From Promethearchaeota archaeon (lineage in GTDB: Archaea > Asgardarchaeota > Lokiarchaeia > Sigynarchaeales > SOKP01), in contig JAGXNZ010000155.1 of assembly GCA_019894655.1 (NCBI GenBank), forward strand, positions 1 through 5,650: DNA of 5,650 nucleotides, written 5' to 3'. Below are positions 4,485 to 5,650 of the stretch, piece by piece (within the stretch, counting starts at the first letter, position 1; every line of letters starts with the position of its first letter). The notes below the pieces were generated by a model. It ran no database searches. It worked only from the letters and a program-made list of their open reading frames with translations, and was not told the origin of the DNA. The translations under genes were made by a program, and so were the position numbers.

Positions 4485-5288
4485 TTATAAATCAAATAGC
4501 TCTAGTTTGAGTTTCTTTAATTTATCGTAAAGCCTTCCAATAGATCGAATCGCTTCTGATTCATTATTATAATCAAGAGGTGAAGTACCTTTTAGATCAG
4601 CTTTTCCAATTTCAAGATCATATGGAATAGAATGATATAGTGGGATTTTCCAGCCTTTAATTCTGTCATTAATCGCAGATAATTGAGTTTCGTCAAAAAT
4701 CTTGTTGGCGATAAGAAAATTGTTAACGACTCCTAATTTTTTTGATAGATCGATTATTTTAGAACATAAATCCAATGATTTTTGAGAGGGTTCAGTAACT
4801 GTGAGCATTACATCAATTCCTTTAGCAGTACCACGTCCTAAATGTTCCAGTCCGGCTTCGAAATCTACAACAATTACTTCGTTTCTTTTTACAAGCAAAT
4901 TGAACAGCAACGTTCTGATAAGTGCATTTTCAGGACATAAACACCCCGAAGCTGGTTCTTCGATGCCACCTAAAACTAAAAGCTGCAAGTTGTCCGGACC
5001 GGTCACCTTAAATCTATCTGGAATGTCAGATACTTCGGGATTAATGTTATAAACGCCAGCTCCAGCGCCCTTAACAGACGTCCGTTCTTCAATCATAGTC
5101 TTCATCTCTGAAATCGGGACTATCTTTGATTTTACTTCCTCTTCAATTCCCAAGGTGTAACTTAGATTCATTGCCGAGTCGTTGTCTATCGCTAAAACAT
5201 TAAATCCATCTTTAGCAAAAAGTCTAGCAATTGTTCCAGCGATTAATGTTTTACCGACGCCTCCTTTTCCAGAAACAGCAATTTTCAT
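4485..5288 (-). CDS. cooC: CooC-type carbon monoxide dehydrogenase maturation ATPase (nickel insertion)
   Basis: CooC is a SIMIBI-class P-loop ATPase, dimeric in the cytoplasm, that helps insert nickel into the C-cluster of CO dehydrogenase. The 267-residue protein begins with the deviant Walker A loop SGKGGVGKT (6-14), with signature Lys8 and catalytic-loop Lys13. Switch I-type Asp35 lies in AIDNDSAMNL (33-42). The metal-binding CxC motif of the family is C116-L-C118 in GCLCPENALIR. Walker B and the CooC hallmark follow as VIVVDFEAGLEHLGRGTAKG (138-157), and the base-recognition region FLIANKI (191-197) comes later. Length and motif order are normal for CooC. One deviation is DNDS where related proteins usually have DxDP. 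The start is supported by AGGA 6 bases upstream and a TATA box at 5340-5333. The CODH gene itself is not in the window. A MinD or NifH relative is less likely because of the CxC and EHLGRGT motifs. Confidence 0.93.
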   Translation of the reverse strand: MKIAVSGKGGVGKTLIAGTIARLFAKDGFNVLAIDNDSAMNLSYTLGIEEEVKSKIVPISEMKTMIEERTSVKGAGAGVYNINPEVSDIPDRFKVTGPDNLQLLVLGGIEEPASGCLCPENALIRTLLFNLLVKRNEVIVVDFEAGLEHLGRGTAKGIDVMLTVTEPSQKSLDLCSKIIDLSKKLGVVNNFLIANKIFDETQLSAINDRIKGWKIPLYHSIPYDLEIGKADLKGTSPLDYNNESEAIRSIGRLYDKLKKLKLELFDL

Positions 5289-5332
5289 AAGAGATCCTAA
5301 TTATATAATACTTTAACCTATATTTATTATGT

Positions 5333-5340
5333 TATATAAG
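5333..5340 (-). promoter_or_regulatory. TATA box of cooC
   Basis: The minus strand reads CTTATATA (5340-5333), about 45-52 bases upstream of the ATG, predicting transcription from about 5310 and a short leader holding the ribosome binding site (AGGA, 5298-5295). A closer AT string (5310-5301) is too near the start codon to be the TATA element if that ribosome site is used. Confidence 0.45.
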
Positions 5341-5352
5341 CTATAAAAGCTT
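5338..5352. repeat. Short inverted repeat overlapping the cooC TATA box
   Basis: AAGCT-ATAAA-AGCTT has perfect 5-base arms and touches the upstream edge of the cooC TATA box, so it is at the BRE position. It is short and only suggestive of an operator. Confidence 0.3.
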
Positions 5353-5409
5353 GAGATTTGATTCTGTAAATGTCTAATAAGAATTGTTTATCATTGATAA
5401 GAAATTTTA

Positions 5410-5431
5410 CTAATAATTAATATATTATTAG
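5410..5431. repeat. Inverted repeat between the right-edge gene and cooC
   Basis: Perfect 8-base arms CTAATAAT and ATTATTAG flank a 6-base centre. It is 28 bases beyond the stop codon of the right-edge gene and about 120 bases upstream of cooC. It may be a 3' stem for the former or a distal regulatory site for the latter. A smaller repeat (TTATC-ATT-GATAA, 5388-5400) lies 10 bases closer to cooC. Confidence 0.35.
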
Positions 5432-5458
5432 CATGGAAGGTTGAAGGAATTATTAAAG

Positions 5459-5650
5459 CTAACAACTTTTGTCCATTGATTGCATTCTTTTTGAGATTTT
5501 CATCATTTCACCAAAAATCTTAGAGTTCTCTATTGGATCTTTACAAGCAATTAATTTATCGTTAAGAGTTTTAATTTTCAGAGAAAATTCTGTGAATTTT
5601 TTCGGAGGATTTACTTGATACTGGTATATTAGCTCTCCGGTATCACTGCG
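5459..5650 (-). CDS. C-terminal end of an unknown protein (5' end outside window)
   Basis: Read on the minus strand from the right edge, 63 codons are open before a TAG at 5461-5459. So long an open frame is unlikely by chance in DNA this rich in A and T, and its composition (lysine-rich, with amphipathic helix-like segments) is that of a normal soluble protein end. It begins RSDTGELIYQYQVNPPKKF and ends MQSMDKSC. No start codon with a ribosome binding site is seen, so the gene continues beyond the window. I do not recognise a family. It is on the same strand as cooC and 170 bases upstream of it; the spacer carries a cooC promoter, so co-transcription is not implied. Confidence 0.6.
   Translation of the reverse strand, partial: RSDTGELIYQYQVNPPKKFTEFSLKIKTLNDKLIACKDPIENSKIFGEMMKISKRMQSMDKSC

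Noticed and set aside
4801..5052. Plus-strand open frame of 83 codons
   Set aside because: It is antisense to the CxC and Walker B region of cooC, and its Ser/Pro-rich composition is typical of a shadow frame.

Overview
The window is AT-rich and archaeal in style. T-rich stretches act as terminators, TATA boxes sit about 25 bases upstream of likely transcription starts, one gene appears leaderless, and spacers are short. The gene content is a heterodisulfide-reductase hdrC-hdrB pair, a hydrogenase maturation gene hypC, a CO-dehydrogenase nickel-insertion ATPase of the CooC family, and several orphan membrane proteins. Together these suggest a strictly anaerobic archaeon with Hdr, [NiFe]-hydrogenase and CODH (Wood-Ljungdahl) chemistry. 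An Asgard archaeon of the Lokiarchaeia kind fits best, but this placement is an inference from gene content and protein style; no marker gene is present.

Layout. 1-1247 (+): the 3' part of hdrC, cut by the left edge, overlaps a complete hdrB by one base, followed by a T-rich terminator. 1366-2055 (-): a seven-helix membrane protein convergent with hdrB. 2056-2322: a 267-base divergent promoter region with two good inverted repeats placed around a TATA box. 2323-3105 (+): a 260-residue cysteine-free soluble protein of unknown family. 3168-3713 (-): a four-helix membrane protein, convergent with it. 3714-3875: a second divergent promoter region with a TTCGCGAA-centred palindrome. 3876-4118 (+): hypC, apparently leaderless. 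4150-4335 (-): a small two-helix membrane protein with a strong ribosome binding site and a perfect 9+1+9 palindrome in its upstream region. 4485-5288 (-): cooC. 5459-5650 (-): the C-terminal end of another gene that runs off the right edge.

How it fits together. HdrC carries electrons from the flavin subunit HdrA (not in the window) to HdrB, which has both non-cubane cluster motifs intact. HypC helps build the Fe(CN)2CO centre of the [NiFe]-hydrogenase that normally feeds electrons to Hdr. CooC loads nickel into CO dehydrogenase. The redox and maturation genes thus belong to one H2/CO-based metabolism, but they lie in separate transcription units on different strands, interleaved with orphan genes, so this is not a single operon. 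I do not see a clear new multi-gene system. The most intriguing material is the orphan gene at 2323-3105 with its palindrome-rich promoter, and the palindromic sites before other genes. No tRNA, rRNA, CRISPR array, insertion sequence or attachment site was found.
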